A stretch of 64,000 bases of DNA from the NCBI GenBank assembly GCA_020630795.1, contig JAHDIK010000012.1, forward strand, positions 1-64,000, in the 5' to 3' direction. A program made the position numbers and the translations under genes. Source of the DNA: Colwellia sp. GTDB lineage: Bacteria; Pseudomonadota; Gammaproteobacteria; Enterobacterales; Alteromonadaceae. The notes beneath the pieces were generated by a model. That model did not search any database and was not told where the DNA came from. It was given only the letters and a program-made list of their open reading frames with translations. Shown one piece after another: positions 25,647 through 35,611 of the stretch (its first letter is position 1; each line of letters begins with the position of its first letter).

Positions 25647-27284
25647 ATGAAAAATGTAATAGGTTTAGCTTTATTAACATCAGCAATACTAAGTGGTTGC
25701 GGTGAAAAAGAAGAAGCAACAAAAAATAACTCGTCAAATGATGTAGTAAATAGCTATAACAGCATCAATAAAGAGCAACTTGCTGAGCATGTAAAAGTAC
25801 TTGCTTCAGATGAGTTTGAAGGGCGTGCACCGTCAACGCGTGGTGAAGAACTCACGCTTGACTACTTAACTAAACAATTAACTGCTGTTGGATTTAAACC
25901 AGGTAATGGCGATAGCTTTTTACAATCGGTTCCTATGGTGTCTATCGAAGCTTCACCAGAGATGAGTTTATCGATTGGCGGAAAAGAATATAAATACGGC
26001 GATGAAATGGTGATGGGATCGAGCCGCATTACTGAGTTTTCTGAACTTAATAAGTCAGACTTAGTTTTTGTTGGTTATGGTATTAATGCTCCAGAATATA
26101 ACTGGAACGATTACAAAGGGTTAGACGTAAAAGGCAAAACGGTTGTTATGTTGGTGAACGACCCTGGTTTTGCAACAAAAGATCCGAGCGTATTTAACGG
26201 CAATGCGATGACATATTATGGTCGTTGGACGTACAAGTATGAAGAAGCGAGTCGTCAAGGTGCCGAAGGCGCAATTATTATCCATGAAACTGACGCAGCT
26301 TCATATGGTTGGTCTGTTGTCGAGCATTCATGGACAGGACCACAATTTGGTTTTGTTCGTGACGATAAAAACATGGGGCGTGTAGCGGTTGAAGGTTGGG
26401 TAAATACCGACGTTGCGAAAGAGCTTTTTGCAAAAGCTGGTTTGAACTTTGACGAGGCTAAAGCTAAAGCTGCTAAAGGTAGTTACCATGTTGATATGGG
26501 GGACTTAAACGCTTCGGTAAAAGTAAAAAATACCGTAAAAGAGTCTGTTTCGTATAACTTTATTGCAACTTTACCTGGGCGTACAAAACCGGATGAACAT
26601 ATTTTATATACCGCTCATTGGGATCATTTAGGTAAAGACACAAGCTTAGAGGGCGACCAAGTGTATAACGGAGCTGTTGATAATGCGACGGGCACGGGTG
26701 CACTTATCGAAGTAGCTGAAGCATTTGCTAAACTTCCTGTTACGCCGGAGCGTTCTATTACTATTATGGCTGTTACTGCTGAAGAGCAAGGCTTATTAGG
26801 TTCTAAATACTATGCGGCAAACCCGATTATTCCAGCGGCTAAAACGGTAGCTAATATTAATATGGATGCATTAGGTGTTGTTGGTAGAAGTAAAGACGTA
26901 TCTGTTTACGGATTAGGCCAGTCTGAACTTGATGAATTTTTAACTCAAGCGGTGAAAAAACAAGATCGTGTAATTTCTGGTGATCCACGTCCAGCAGCGG
27001 GTATTTACTACCGTTCAGATCACTTTGCTTTTGCGAATATTGGTGTACCTGCGCTTTACGCAAAAAGTGGTAAAGAGCCAGTTGATGAAGCGACTAAGGC
27101 ATTACGTGAATCGTTAAAAGCGACATTAGGTAAGTGTTATCATAACGTTTGTGACGAATACAGCGAGCGTTGGGACTTGTCTGGCGCAGTTGAAGACATG
27201 CAAGCCTTTTTTGAAGTAGGTTATGAGCTTTCGAAAGAAAACGTATGGCCACAGTGGAGCAAGAGCTCTGAATTTAAACGTTAA
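25647..27284 (+). CDS. M28-family zinc aminopeptidase lipoprotein
   Basis: 545 residues with a lipoprotein signal (lipobox LSGC, Cys at 18). A protease-associated region (about 120-280) is inserted before and within the M28 domain, which shows zinc-site segments TAHWDHLG, GAVDNATGTGALIE and AVTAEEQGLLGS, then NMDALG. Such enzymes are membrane-anchored, periplasmic or outer-membrane aminopeptidases that finish peptide degradation. It is monocistronic between two terminators. Confidence 0.88.
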   Translation: MKNVIGLALLTSAILSGCGEKEEATKNNSSNDVVNSYNSINKEQLAEHVKVLASDEFEGRAPSTRGEELTLDYLTKQLTAVGFKPGNGDSFLQSVPMVSIEASPEMSLSIGGKEYKYGDEMVMGSSRITEFSELNKSDLVFVGYGINAPEYNWNDYKGLDVKGKTVVMLVNDPGFATKDPSVFNGNAMTYYGRWTYKYEEASRQGAEGAIIIHETDAASYGWSVVEHSWTGPQFGFVRDDKNMGRVAVEGWVNTDVAKELFAKAGLNFDEAKAKAAKGSYHVDMGDLNASVKVKNTVKESVSYNFIATLPGRTKPDEHILYTAHWDHLGKDTSLEGDQVYNGAVDNATGTGALIEVAEAFAKLPVTPERSITIMAVTAEEQGLLGSKYYAANPIIPAAKTVANINMDALGVVGRSKDVSVYGLGQSELDEFLTQAVKKQDRVISGDPRPAAGIYYRSDHFAFANIGVPALYAKSGKEPVDEATKALRESLKATLGKCYHNVCDEYSERWDLSGAVEDMQAFFEVGYELSKENVWPQWSKSSEFKR

Positions 27285-27320
27285 TCTTTTAACGTTGTTT
27301 TAGAAAATTTTTACAATATC

Positions 27321-27345
27321 GAGGCTGTATTTTCAGCCTCTTTTT
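27321..27345 (+). terminator. Terminator of M28 peptidase gene
   Basis: GAGGCTG pairs with CAGCCTC across TATTTT and is followed by a T tract. Confidence 0.9.
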
Positions 27346-27564
27346 CTTTTCTACATTCGTAGAGCCTCTTAAACATTGTTCATAAAACGCTTTTGTAACT
27401 CTGGTTATTGTGATGACTTGGCTATATACGCTTTAATACTATAGATGAAGCGTTGTTAATTATCGTGTGGTAATGTGAGTTCAGCTCAAATATTAACGAT
27501 CCGCATTTAAGTCGGTTTACTATACTGACATCGACATAAAAATAAAAATAAAAAGGAACCACCT

Positions 27565-28836
27565 GTGAAAGCATTTAAGTTAATTGGTATAGCGGCAACG
27601 CTATTGGCAACATGTAATGTTTATGCTCAACAAACTCTTATCAACGCTGACGCATATATTGATGTGAAGCGTGGAAAAACTATCAAAAACATTGCGGTAT
27701 TAATCGATGGAAACAAAATTGTTGAAGTAGGTAAACAAGGCAAAGTAAAAGCCGAACAGGGGGCGAAAGTTATTGATCTTACCGGTAAAACGCTGGTTCC
27801 TGGTTTAATGGATATGCATGTTCATTTAAGTAGTGATGCTGAAGATAATTTTCTTGCAGCTAAAGGCAACTCTATTCCACGCCAAACGGTAAAAGCCGTT
27901 AAAAATGCTAAAAAAACGCTGATGGCAGGTTTTACCACTGTGCGTAATTTAGGTGCAAAAGGGTACTCTGTGATTGGCGTAAGAGATGGAATTAACGCAG
28001 GTGAAGTGGTGGGCCCTCGCATATGGGCTGCAGGTCATTCAGTTAGTATTACTGGCGGACATTGCGATGATAATTTTTCGCCACCTGAAGCGAAAAGTGT
28101 TGCGGGCGGAGTTGCAAATGGGCCTTGGGCTGTACGAGCAAAAGTACGTGAAAACATTAAGTACGGAGCAAATACTATTAAAGTATGTGCAACAGGCGGG
28201 GTGTTTTCAAAAGGTACTAAAGTCGGTATTCAGCAGCTAACAGAAGAAGAAATGAGAGCAGCAGTTGATGAAGCACATTTACGTGGTTTAGTGGCAGCAG
28301 CGCATGCTCATGGAACAGGTGGTATTAAAGCTGCTATTCGCGCAGGAGTTGACTCAATTGAACATTGTAGCTTTTTAGATGATGAAGCCATTAAGCTCGC
28401 GTTAAAACATGGTACTTTCATGTCTTGTGATATTTACAATACAGAATATACATTAGCATTTGGTGCCGCTAACGGTGTGCCAGAAGAAAACATCAACAAA
28501 GAAAAAATGGTATCTAAAGCTCAACGCGATAGTTTTAGAAAAGCCACTAAGGCAGGTGTGAAAATGGTGTTTGGGTCAGACGCAGCCATATATCCTCACG
28601 GCGATAACGGTAAGCAGTTTTCTCGTATGGTTAAGTTTGGTATGACGCCAACACAAGCGTTACAAGCTGCAACGATAAATAGTGCTGCTTTGCTTCAACA
28701 AAACGATTCTCTTGGGCAAATTAAAGCAGGATTTTTAGCTGATATTGTAGCTGTTGATGGTAACCCAATCCGAAATATTGACGTTATGGAAAGTGTAAGT
28801 TTTGTAATGAAAGATGGGATTGTTTATAAACAGTAA
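27565..28836 (+). CDS. Exported metal-dependent amidohydrolase (imidazolonepropionase/prolidase-like)
   Basis: 423 residues with a signal peptide (cleavage after NVYA, about 21). The amidohydrolase fold shows the metal motif DMHVH with H85 and H87, a GGVFSKG segment with the metal-bridging lysine region near IKVCATGG, AAHAHG and SIEHC histidines, and GSDAA with the catalytic Asp. It belongs to the COG1228 group, which includes secreted prolidase-like enzymes. The likely substrate is an N-blocked or Xaa-Pro dipeptide; this fits the neighbouring aminopeptidase but is inferred. Confidence 0.85.
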   Translation: MKAFKLIGIAATLLATCNVYAQQTLINADAYIDVKRGKTIKNIAVLIDGNKIVEVGKQGKVKAEQGAKVIDLTGKTLVPGLMDMHVHLSSDAEDNFLAAKGNSIPRQTVKAVKNAKKTLMAGFTTVRNLGAKGYSVIGVRDGINAGEVVGPRIWAAGHSVSITGGHCDDNFSPPEAKSVAGGVANGPWAVRAKVRENIKYGANTIKVCATGGVFSKGTKVGIQQLTEEEMRAAVDEAHLRGLVAAAHAHGTGGIKAAIRAGVDSIEHCSFLDDEAIKLALKHGTFMSCDIYNTEYTLAFGAANGVPEENINKEKMVSKAQRDSFRKATKAGVKMVFGSDAAIYPHGDNGKQFSRMVKFGMTPTQALQAATINSAALLQQNDSLGQIKAGFLADIVAVDGNPIRNIDVMESVSFVMKDGIVYKQ

Positions 28837-28845
28837 CATGGTATT

Positions 28846-28877
28846 AAAGACCTAGTCATCTATTTGATTAGGTCTTT
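28846..28877 (+). terminator. Probable terminator of the amidohydrolase gene
   Basis: AAAGACCTA and TAGGTCTTT form a 9-bp stem with a 14-nt loop, followed by CTC rather than a long T tract. Confidence 0.6.
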
Positions 28878-28906
28878 CTCATAACGCACTTAATCGTAAA
28901 TAACGC

Positions 28907-29434
28907 CTATTCATCATTAGTATTTTGCACTGAAATAGTAAAAGTTTTAACGTCGCAATTAGTTAACGCATCACAGCCTTTTACGATAAACGTTAAGTTT
29001 GACAGATCATTCGTTAGAAAATTTTTACTACCAACAGGTGTGCTTCCTATAGCGCACGATAAATTGTTGTCTTCAAATGTACATTGAACTTCGCCGGTGG
29101 GATTCGGACAAAGCGAGAACGTATCGCTACCACATCTAATTCCTACGACTTTATTTCGGTCAGAATGCGCATCACCGTTGGTTGATAAGTATAAATCTAT
29201 TCTATAGGGTTCAGCGATAGGGGAAACCCACTGAACTTCAAAACTAGTCCCTTTTGTAACGGTTATTTGCTCTCCTTCATAATAATCTATTGCGTCAAAC
29301 CTTATATTTTGCATGGTAAAGGTTTCGGTGTTATCTGATGGATCATTAACGCTAGATCTCTCATTACCATTATCACTACCACCTCCACAGGCGATGAGGG
29401 TGAATATGCACATGATAAATAAAGTATGTTTCAT
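28907..29434 (-). CDS. Hypothetical lipoprotein
   Basis: 175 residues with a lipoprotein signal (LIAC, Cys at 16) followed by GGGSDNGN, a linker common in Alteromonadales outer-membrane lipoproteins. The mature part has several cysteines (RCGSD, LCPN, QCTF, SCAIG, GCD, NCD) that may form disulfides, and a beta-rich pattern like a small Ig-like fold. I do not recognise a family. It follows the deformylase gene on the same strand by 33 bp. Confidence 0.7.
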   Translation of the reverse strand: MKHTLFIMCIFTLIACGGGSDNGNERSSVNDPSDNTETFTMQNIRFDAIDYYEGEQITVTKGTSFEVQWVSPIAEPYRIDLYLSTNGDAHSDRNKVVGIRCGSDTFSLCPNPTGEVQCTFEDNNLSCAIGSTPVGSKNFLTNDLSNLTFIVKGCDALTNCDVKTFTISVQNTNDE

Positions 29435-29467
29435 ATATTTCCTTATGAACTCGATGTCGTTAATTTG

Positions 29468-30001
29468 CTATTTGTTTGGCCATTCTTCTTCGCTAAATAA
29501 GTCACGGGTTGATTCAACTCTATCGACAAAGGTGATGCCATCTAAATGATCGAGTTCGTGCTGGAAAATTCGCGCGATAAAACCGCTGTAATGGCTGTTG
29601 TGTTTTACACCCTCTTTGTCGTAATACTCTACTTGTATTGAACGATAGCGGGGAACTAGCCCCCTTATAGCTGGCACACTTAAGCATCCTTCCCAGTCTT
29701 TTTCTGTATCGGTACTTTTGCTTAAAATTTTAGGATTAATAATTGCCGTGGGCTCCATTAACGGAGCGTCAGGATAACGATTGTTTGGTTTAGAGCACAT
29801 AATAAAAATGCGCTGCGAAACGTTAATTTGAGGAGCGGCTATTCCTACACCACCAGCATTTTTTACTGTTACCAGCATATTTTCAATAAGTTGCTGTGTT
29901 GTATTATGAGTAATATTCTCAACAGGAGCGGCTACTTTTCGTAATGTTGAATGCCCTAATTGAATCACCTTACTGGGTTTAATCGATATGCTGTTTGTCA
30001 T
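29468..30001 (-). CDS. def: Peptide deformylase
   Basis: 177 residues with all three motifs: GVGIAAPQ at 51-58, EGCLS at 104-108 (metal ligand C106), and QHELDHLDG with H148, E149 and H152. It removes the formyl group from nascent proteins. It is not next to fmt, so it is probably a second deformylase and the main def-fmt pair lies elsewhere. The MFS gene lies 34 bp upstream on the same strand, so the two may be co-transcribed. Confidence 0.92.
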   Translation of the reverse strand: MTNSISIKPSKVIQLGHSTLRKVAAPVENITHNTTQQLIENMLVTVKNAGGVGIAAPQINVSQRIFIMCSKPNNRYPDAPLMEPTAIINPKILSKSTDTEKDWEGCLSVPAIRGLVPRYRSIQVEYYDKEGVKHNSHYSGFIARIFQHELDHLDGITFVDRVESTRDLFSEEEWPNK

Positions 30002-30035
30002 TGTTTAGGCTTTATTAAATTAATATAACGAACCA

Positions 30036-31334
30036 TTAGTGTTCATCGGTTGAGAGGTTATTATTGTAAACGTTATTTTGTTCTGTGTTTTGTAGTTTGT
30101 CTTGGTTTACATAAAAATAAAACGTAACACCGACTAAAATTGCAACAAACGGTAAACTTGAGAGTACTACGCCGTGCCAGCCCGCTTTAAAAAGCACCCA
30201 ACCTGCTAGTAGGCTGGCGGAAGCTTGAAAACCAAAAAGTATAAAGTCGTTTAAGGCTTGAACTTTGTGTTTTTCGCTAGGAGTATAGCTTAAAGGTAGC
30301 AAGGTAGTTCCTGTTAAAAAGAGGAAGTTCCATCCAATGCCAAGTAACACTAACGCCCACCAATAATGCATGATGTGTTCGCCAGAAAACGCAATAACTG
30401 CAACAGAGCCATAAATAGTAGTGCCTGCGAGTAATAAGCTTTCAATACCAAACTTTTTAACTAACCATGCCGTGAAAAGTGAAGGTAAAAACATGGCTGC
30501 TATATGACTTTGTATTACCCATTTTGTGTCTAATAAACTGTGTCCGTGTAGATGATGCATACTAAGCGGTGTTGCTGTCATTAAGTAGCTCATCAGTGCA
30601 AAACCTATTGCCGCGCACAATATCGAAATAATGAAAATAGGCTGACAAACGATAACTTTTAGCGGTCGACTTCGGTCGTGAATTTCAGAGGTATTACTTT
30701 CTACATTTTTAAATTGCGTCATAATCATAAGTGCAACCACTACGAGTACAGACAACATAAGAAAAGACCCTGTATATCCCTCTGGTGAGTCAATCCAATC
30801 TTTCGCTACTAAAGCGATGTCTGGCCCCAAGAATGCCGCAAAAATCCCACTTAACATGAGTATTGATAAAACGGTGGGAATATCTTCTGGCGTAGGTGCG
30901 TTTTCAATCGCCGCAAATCTAAGTTGTTGAACAAAGGCTGCACTTACACCAATGAATAAACTCGCCAATACAAACAATTCAAAACTCAATATGTACGTTG
31001 AAAAGGCGGCGGTTAACGCGGCAATAAAAGAGATGACAAACCCCGTAATGGCCGCAAATTTTCTCCCTTTAATTTTGGCTAATAATGCTGCTGGTATTGA
31101 AGCACTCGCGACTCCTAAAATCATAATAGTTATTGGCAATGTCGCGATTGAAGGATCATCAGCCATTTTGGTTGATAATATTCCCCCGATAAAAACGATA
31201 ACTGGAGATGCCGCCATAACTAATGGTTGCGATAAAAACAATAACCAAATGTTTTTAGGGAGTGTGAATATTCTTGATAATACCCATGCAGATGTAATTA
31301 AAACGATTAAGGTGATTAGAATATTTAAAAGCAA
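30036..31334 (-). CDS. MFS transporter
   Basis: 432 residues with about 12 membrane segments. The only available start is TTG 31334, since an in-frame TGA lies four codons upstream; GAG at about 8 nt is a weak ribosome site. The segment after TM2-TM3 (ALLAKIKGRKFAAITG) matches the MFS loop motif. The substrate is not assignable. It is upstream of def and downstream of aldB, from which a hairpin separates it. Confidence 0.82.
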   Translation of the reverse strand: MLLNILITLIVLITSAWVLSRIFTLPKNIWLLFLSQPLVMAASPVIVFIGGILSTKMADDPSIATLPITIMILGVASASIPAALLAKIKGRKFAAITGFVISFIAALTAAFSTYILSFELFVLASLFIGVSAAFVQQLRFAAIENAPTPEDIPTVLSILMLSGIFAAFLGPDIALVAKDWIDSPEGYTGSFLMLSVLVVVALMIMTQFKNVESNTSEIHDRSRPLKVIVCQPIFIISILCAAIGFALMSYLMTATPLSMHHLHGHSLLDTKWVIQSHIAAMFLPSLFTAWLVKKFGIESLLLAGTTIYGSVAVIAFSGEHIMHYWWALVLLGIGWNFLFLTGTTLLPLSYTPSEKHKVQALNDFILFGFQASASLLAGWVLFKAGWHGVVLSSLPFVAILVGVTFYFYVNQDKLQNTEQNNVYNNNLSTDEH

Positions 31335-31440
31335 CGGCGTGTCTCAACGAAGTATACATACAATTAGGTGACTACAATCATAACGTATAGTGAATTAAGG
31401 TAGGAATTAAATACAAAGATATTTTGTTTGGAATTATGTC

Positions 31441-31489
31441 AAAAGCCTCTTATTTATCGTTGACATGATTACTACGGTAAGAGGCTTTT
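31441..31489 (-). terminator. Hairpin terminator of aldB
   Basis: AAAAGCCTCTTA (31441-31452) pairs perfectly with TAAGAGGCTTTT (31478-31489), with a 25-nt loop. On the minus strand it follows the aldB stop by 29 bp and ends in TTTT. Confidence 0.75.
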
Positions 31490-31518
31490 ATTGAACTGCT
31501 GTTGTGCGTGATTTCTGG

Positions 31519-33039
31519 TTAGAAGAAACCTAATGGATTGACATCGTAGCTCACTAACAAGTTTTTAGTTTGTTGGTAATGACCTAGTGCCATTTTATGG
31601 TTTTCTCGGCCAACACCTGATTTTTTATAACCACCAAATGCAGCATGAGCAGGGTACATATGGTAACAGTTAGTCCATACTCGCCCAGCTTCAATTTTTC
31701 TACCCATGCGATACGCTTTATTCATATCACGTGTCCACACACCTGCACCTAAACCAAATTCAGAACTGTTGGCAAGTAGCAGAGCTTCTGCCTCATCTTT
31801 AAACGTACATACAGATATAACAGGCCCAAAAATTTCTTCTTGGAATACACGCATGTCATTATTACCTTTTAGCAGTGTCGGTTGAATGTAATAGCCGTTG
31901 CTGTACTCGTCGTTAAGTTGAGCCACTTCGCCGCCAATAAGAACTTCAGCACCTTCTTTTTTACCAATATCGATGTACCCTAAAATCTTGTCGAATTGTG
32001 CTTCTGATACTTGTGCGCCTACCATTGTTTCAGTGTCTAATGGGTTACCACGTGTGATTTGTTTGCTACGCTCGATAACTTTTTCAATAAACGCGTCGTA
32101 AATATCTTCTTGTACAAATAAGCGTGAAGGGCAGGTACATACTTCACCTTGGTTAAAGTATGCTAATACAGCTCCTTCTATACATTTGCTTAGGTATTCG
32201 TCTTCATTGTCGAGAACGTCATTGAAGAAAATGTTCGGAGACTTTCCGCCAAGCTCAACTGTTGATGGAATAATATTGTCAGCTGCACATTTTAAAATGT
32301 GTGAACCTGTTGGTGTGGATCCCGTAAAAGCTATTTTGGCAATACGAGTACTTGTTGCTAATGCTTGTCCAGCTTCTTTACCAAAGCCATTAACTACGTT
32401 GAGTACACCTGCGGGTAGTAAATCTTCTATTAGTTCAACAAGTACCAAAATCGATGCTGGTGTTTGTTCTGCAGGTTTTAATACAACACAGTTACCAGCT
32501 GCTAACGCTGGTGCTAGTTTCCAAGCGGCCATGAGTAGTGGGAAATTCCAAGGAATGATTTGACCAACAACACCTAAGGGTTCGTGAAAATGGTAAGCGA
32601 TAGTATTTTTGTCAATTTCACTGATAGAACCTTCTTGTGAACGTAAACAGCCTGCAAAATATCTAAAGTGATCTACTGCTAATGGAATATCAGCCGCAAG
32701 TGTTTCGCGCACTGCTTTACCGTTGTCCCATGTGTCTGCAACTGCAAGCATTTCGGTGTTTTGCTCAATGCGATCGGCAATTTTTAAAATAATATTTGAA
32801 CGTTCAGTAACAGACATGCTGCCCCAAGCTTCTTTTGCACTATGAGCGGCATCTAAGGCAAGTTCAATATCTACGCTGTCTGAACGAGGTATTTCACAAA
32901 ATACTTTGCCATTTACAGGACTTTTGTTTTCGAAATATTGTCCGTTTTGAGGCTCAACCCACTGGCCATTTATAAAGTTTTGATAGCGTTCTTTAAAGTT
33001 AACAACTGCTCCGTCTGTCCCCGGTACTGAATAAATCAT
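31519..33039 (-). CDS. aldB: Aldehyde dehydrogenase, AldB/ExaC type
   Basis: 506 residues, NAD(P)-dependent aldehyde dehydrogenase. The catalytic Glu is in VELGGKSPN (about 266-274) and the nucleophile Cys in GEVCTC (about 303). The start region ([16 protein letters not shown]), [17 protein letters not shown] and the end NPLGFF closely match E. coli AldB as I recall it. It oxidises acetaldehyde or related short aldehydes. It is divergent from an AraC-family regulator, the arrangement often seen for inducible aldehyde dehydrogenases. Confidence 0.92.
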   Translation of the reverse strand: MIYSVPGTDGAVVNFKERYQNFINGQWVEPQNGQYFENKSPVNGKVFCEIPRSDSVDIELALDAAHSAKEAWGSMSVTERSNIILKIADRIEQNTEMLAVADTWDNGKAVRETLAADIPLAVDHFRYFAGCLRSQEGSISEIDKNTIAYHFHEPLGVVGQIIPWNFPLLMAAWKLAPALAAGNCVVLKPAEQTPASILVLVELIEDLLPAGVLNVVNGFGKEAGQALATSTRIAKIAFTGSTPTGSHILKCAADNIIPSTVELGGKSPNIFFNDVLDNEDEYLSKCIEGAVLAYFNQGEVCTCPSRLFVQEDIYDAFIEKVIERSKQITRGNPLDTETMVGAQVSEAQFDKILGYIDIGKKEGAEVLIGGEVAQLNDEYSNGYYIQPTLLKGNNDMRVFQEEIFGPVISVCTFKDEAEALLLANSSEFGLGAGVWTRDMNKAYRMGRKIEAGRVWTNCYHMYPAHAAFGGYKKSGVGRENHKMALGHYQQTKNLLVSYDVNPLGFF

Positions 33040-33175
33040 TATACTTTCCTCTCATTGTTTTTTTAGTTGGAACGGTATACTTTACTGAATGAATATTGTT
33101 CAACTATGCTTAAAATTCAGAAAAGTTGACTGTGAGTACACATTGGATTGTTTAGTTTTTGGTTAAAGGTGAAAC

Positions 33176-34087
33176 ATGATTACAGAGATTTTATGCAACA
33201 AAAAGCAAACGCCTAAGGTGCTAGTAGAAAACAAAATTAGTTTTGCTGGGCCAGATTCAGAGTTGAGTATTTACGATACTTACGAGCAAGCTGAACGTGT
33301 AAAGCTAAAGTCTGATCAACTGTTATTTTGTGCCATGGTTACGGGGAAAAAAGTAATGCATGCCGAAAAAAACACATTTGAAACTGAGTTTTTACCGCAC
33401 GAATCTTTTATTATGGCGCCAAATAAAACCGTTGAAATTGACTTTCCTATTGCTCAATGGGAGTTACCTACAACGTGTTTAGCGATAGAGGTTTCGTTAG
33501 ACCGCATTAAAAGTACGGTTGAGCGCCTCAATCATGTAGCTCCTAAAGAGTCTGAATTTGGACATTGGGATTATGAAGAGCAGTTAATGCATACTCATCA
33601 CAACCATGAAACCGAAGCGTTATTAAATAGAATTGTACATATTTATACTGAAAACCACCCCGATAGAAACTTCATGATTGATCTTGCTGTTTCGGAACTG
33701 ACCGTACGATTACTTAGGCAACAAACTCGTGAATTTATGCTTAACTTTTGTAAAGATGAGCCCGACAATAATGGCTTAAATGCAGCGTTAAACTATATTA
33801 TTCAGCACTTAAATCAGCATTTAGACGTAGACAACCTTTGTAAAATTGCTTGTATGAGTCGAACGAAATTTTTTACGCAATTCAAACATCAATTAGGGTG
33901 TACGCCTATGGCATTCCAACACCAAATGCGTTTAAAGCAAGCTGGTTTGTTGATTAAGAAAGGTCATCAAATCACTCAAGTATGTTTTGAATTAGGGTTT
34001 AATAACGCTAGCCATTTTTGTAGAAGCTTTAAACAATTTTATGGAATGAGCGCGAGTGACTATAAATCAAGACATTTAAATAGCTAA
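33176..34087 (+). CDS. AraC-family regulator, probable control of aldB
   Basis: 303 residues. The C-terminal double HTH (about 200-300) shows LNQHLDVDNLCKIACMSRTKFFTQFK and GFNNASHFCRSFKQFYGMSASDYK. The N-terminal half is an AraC-type sensor domain. It is divergent from aldB with a 136-bp gap, so regulation of that gene, likely with an alcohol or aldehyde inducer, is inferred from position only. Confidence 0.88.
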   Translation: MITEILCNKKQTPKVLVENKISFAGPDSELSIYDTYEQAERVKLKSDQLLFCAMVTGKKVMHAEKNTFETEFLPHESFIMAPNKTVEIDFPIAQWELPTTCLAIEVSLDRIKSTVERLNHVAPKESEFGHWDYEEQLMHTHHNHETEALLNRIVHIYTENHPDRNFMIDLAVSELTVRLLRQQTREFMLNFCKDEPDNNGLNAALNYIIQHLNQHLDVDNLCKIACMSRTKFFTQFKHQLGCTPMAFQHQMRLKQAGLLIKKGHQITQVCFELGFNNASHFCRSFKQFYGMSASDYKSRHLNS

Positions 34088-34108
34088 CCATTTTTTGATT
34101 AGCTATTT
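34078..34108. terminator. Bidirectional hairpin between araC-type gene and yegD
   Basis: AAATAGCTAA (34078-34087) pairs with TTAGCTATTT (34099-34108). The left arm covers the last codons and stop of the AraC-family gene. Confidence 0.6.
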
Positions 34109-34119
34109 CGTTGTATTAC

Positions 34120-35484
34120 TTATGCGAATACTTTGTGAGCCCAACGCGTTAATCCCGCTGTTACACTTCCAAAGTGGTCTCCTAAAACAATGGGAGTAGA
34201 AGGAAAATGTTCTTTGAAAAAAGCGTTTAATACCGGAGATTTAGCCGTACCACCTGTAACAAATATAACGTCAGGTTTGTCTCCTGATTGCGCTACAGCA
34301 TCGCCCATCAAGTTAGCTATTCCTTTAAGTTCTCTCTGAATACCATCAATTAAGGTTTGGCGGGTTACCTCGGTATTTAACCCATGATCTAAGTCGGATA
34401 AATCTATCGAAAATTTATCGTTATCTGTTAAATGGATTTTCGCTTGCTCTGCGCCATTAACAATGCGGTAGCTCAGTTTTTCTTCTTGTACTTTGAGTAG
34501 ACGTGCGAGTAATTCGGGTTGTTGTGCGTCTTTCACAAGTTGCTGTAAATAACGTTGATTTTCAGCACTGTAAAACTCGTTTTGTTCATTTATTTTGTTA
34601 ATAGCAACCGCTTGATAAAAAGGGTTTAGTGGTACTGGCTTACCTGTTTTAAGTGAGCTGTCCATACCTAAATTGGGCATGATGCCACTTAACGCTAGAC
34701 CAATGTCGAAATCGTTTCCGCCAATTCTTTCACCGCTATGCCCTAATAAATGCTCTGTTCGACTCGTGTGTTCCGATAATTCAGGCCCCATCAACAACAT
34801 CGAGCAATCGGTTGTTCCACCGCCAATATCAACCACTAAAACTTTGGTTTCTTTATTTAGGGTAGATTCAAATTCAAATCCAGCGGCAACAGGCTCGTAT
34901 TGAAATTCAATATCTTTAAAGCCTACTCGTTTAGCTGCATTAGTTAATACAGTAATGGCTTGTCGATTACTTTCTTCACCTCTTAACCCTTGAAAGTTAA
35001 TGGGACGGCCAATAACGGTTTGGGTAACTTCAGCATCTAATGCTTTTTCTGTAAGAGATTTTACGTTTGCCATCATTGACGCAACAATATCTTCAAATAA
35101 CGCGATTTGTTGTGGGTAAAGTCCACTCGCGCCTAAAAATGATTTTGGAGACTTAATATAATAGCCTTCTTCTGGGTCGGCTAAATATGCACTTAATGCT
35201 TGATTACCAAAGTATAATTCTGGAGATATGCCGTCTTGTTTCAATTCCCTTACAGTTGCATTGCCTTTTTGTAGTTGAATTTTTCGGTCGAGTTGAAATT
35301 TTATTTGCTGGTCTTGGGTCAACTGCGTGTGTAACCAATTTACGATAACTTCACGACTAGGCGCGTATAAGGTTGAGGCTACATATTTTCCATGTTCACC
35401 TAGTGGTAAAATGTGGGGTGCGCCATTTTGCATCGTACCAACAGCACAATTTGATGTTCCGTAGTCAAAACCAATCATTTGCAT
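34120..35484 (-). CDS. yegD: Hsp70-family chaperone-like protein YegD
   Basis: 454 residues, ATPase half only, as in E. coli YegD. Phosphate-1 motif GFDYGTSNCAVG near the start, VVDIGGGTTDCSML (phosphate 2) around 215-228, GGNDFDI and a C-terminal FVTGGTAKSP adenosine motif. There is no substrate-binding domain, so it is not a DnaK. Function is poorly known. It is monocistronic. Confidence 0.9.
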   Translation of the reverse strand: MQMIGFDYGTSNCAVGTMQNGAPHILPLGEHGKYVASTLYAPSREVIVNWLHTQLTQDQQIKFQLDRKIQLQKGNATVRELKQDGISPELYFGNQALSAYLADPEEGYYIKSPKSFLGASGLYPQQIALFEDIVASMMANVKSLTEKALDAEVTQTVIGRPINFQGLRGEESNRQAITVLTNAAKRVGFKDIEFQYEPVAAGFEFESTLNKETKVLVVDIGGGTTDCSMLLMGPELSEHTSRTEHLLGHSGERIGGNDFDIGLALSGIMPNLGMDSSLKTGKPVPLNPFYQAVAINKINEQNEFYSAENQRYLQQLVKDAQQPELLARLLKVQEEKLSYRIVNGAEQAKIHLTDNDKFSIDLSDLDHGLNTEVTRQTLIDGIQRELKGIANLMGDAVAQSGDKPDVIFVTGGTAKSPVLNAFFKEHFPSTPIVLGDHFGSVTAGLTRWAHKVFA

Positions 35485-35611
35485 AACTCGACTAAAAAAA
35501 GGTCGCGTAGCATACTGATGATACGCAAAAGGTGCAAGTGGAACTTGAGTCGTTTAGTGGGGGTTATTGGTTGATATTGTCATTTATTTAAAATTTATAA
35601 AAGGAAAACGA

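Noticed and set aside
30952..31371. 139-codon plus-strand frame opposite the MFS gene
   Set aside because: Antisense to the hydrophobic MFS helices; no start signal or family.
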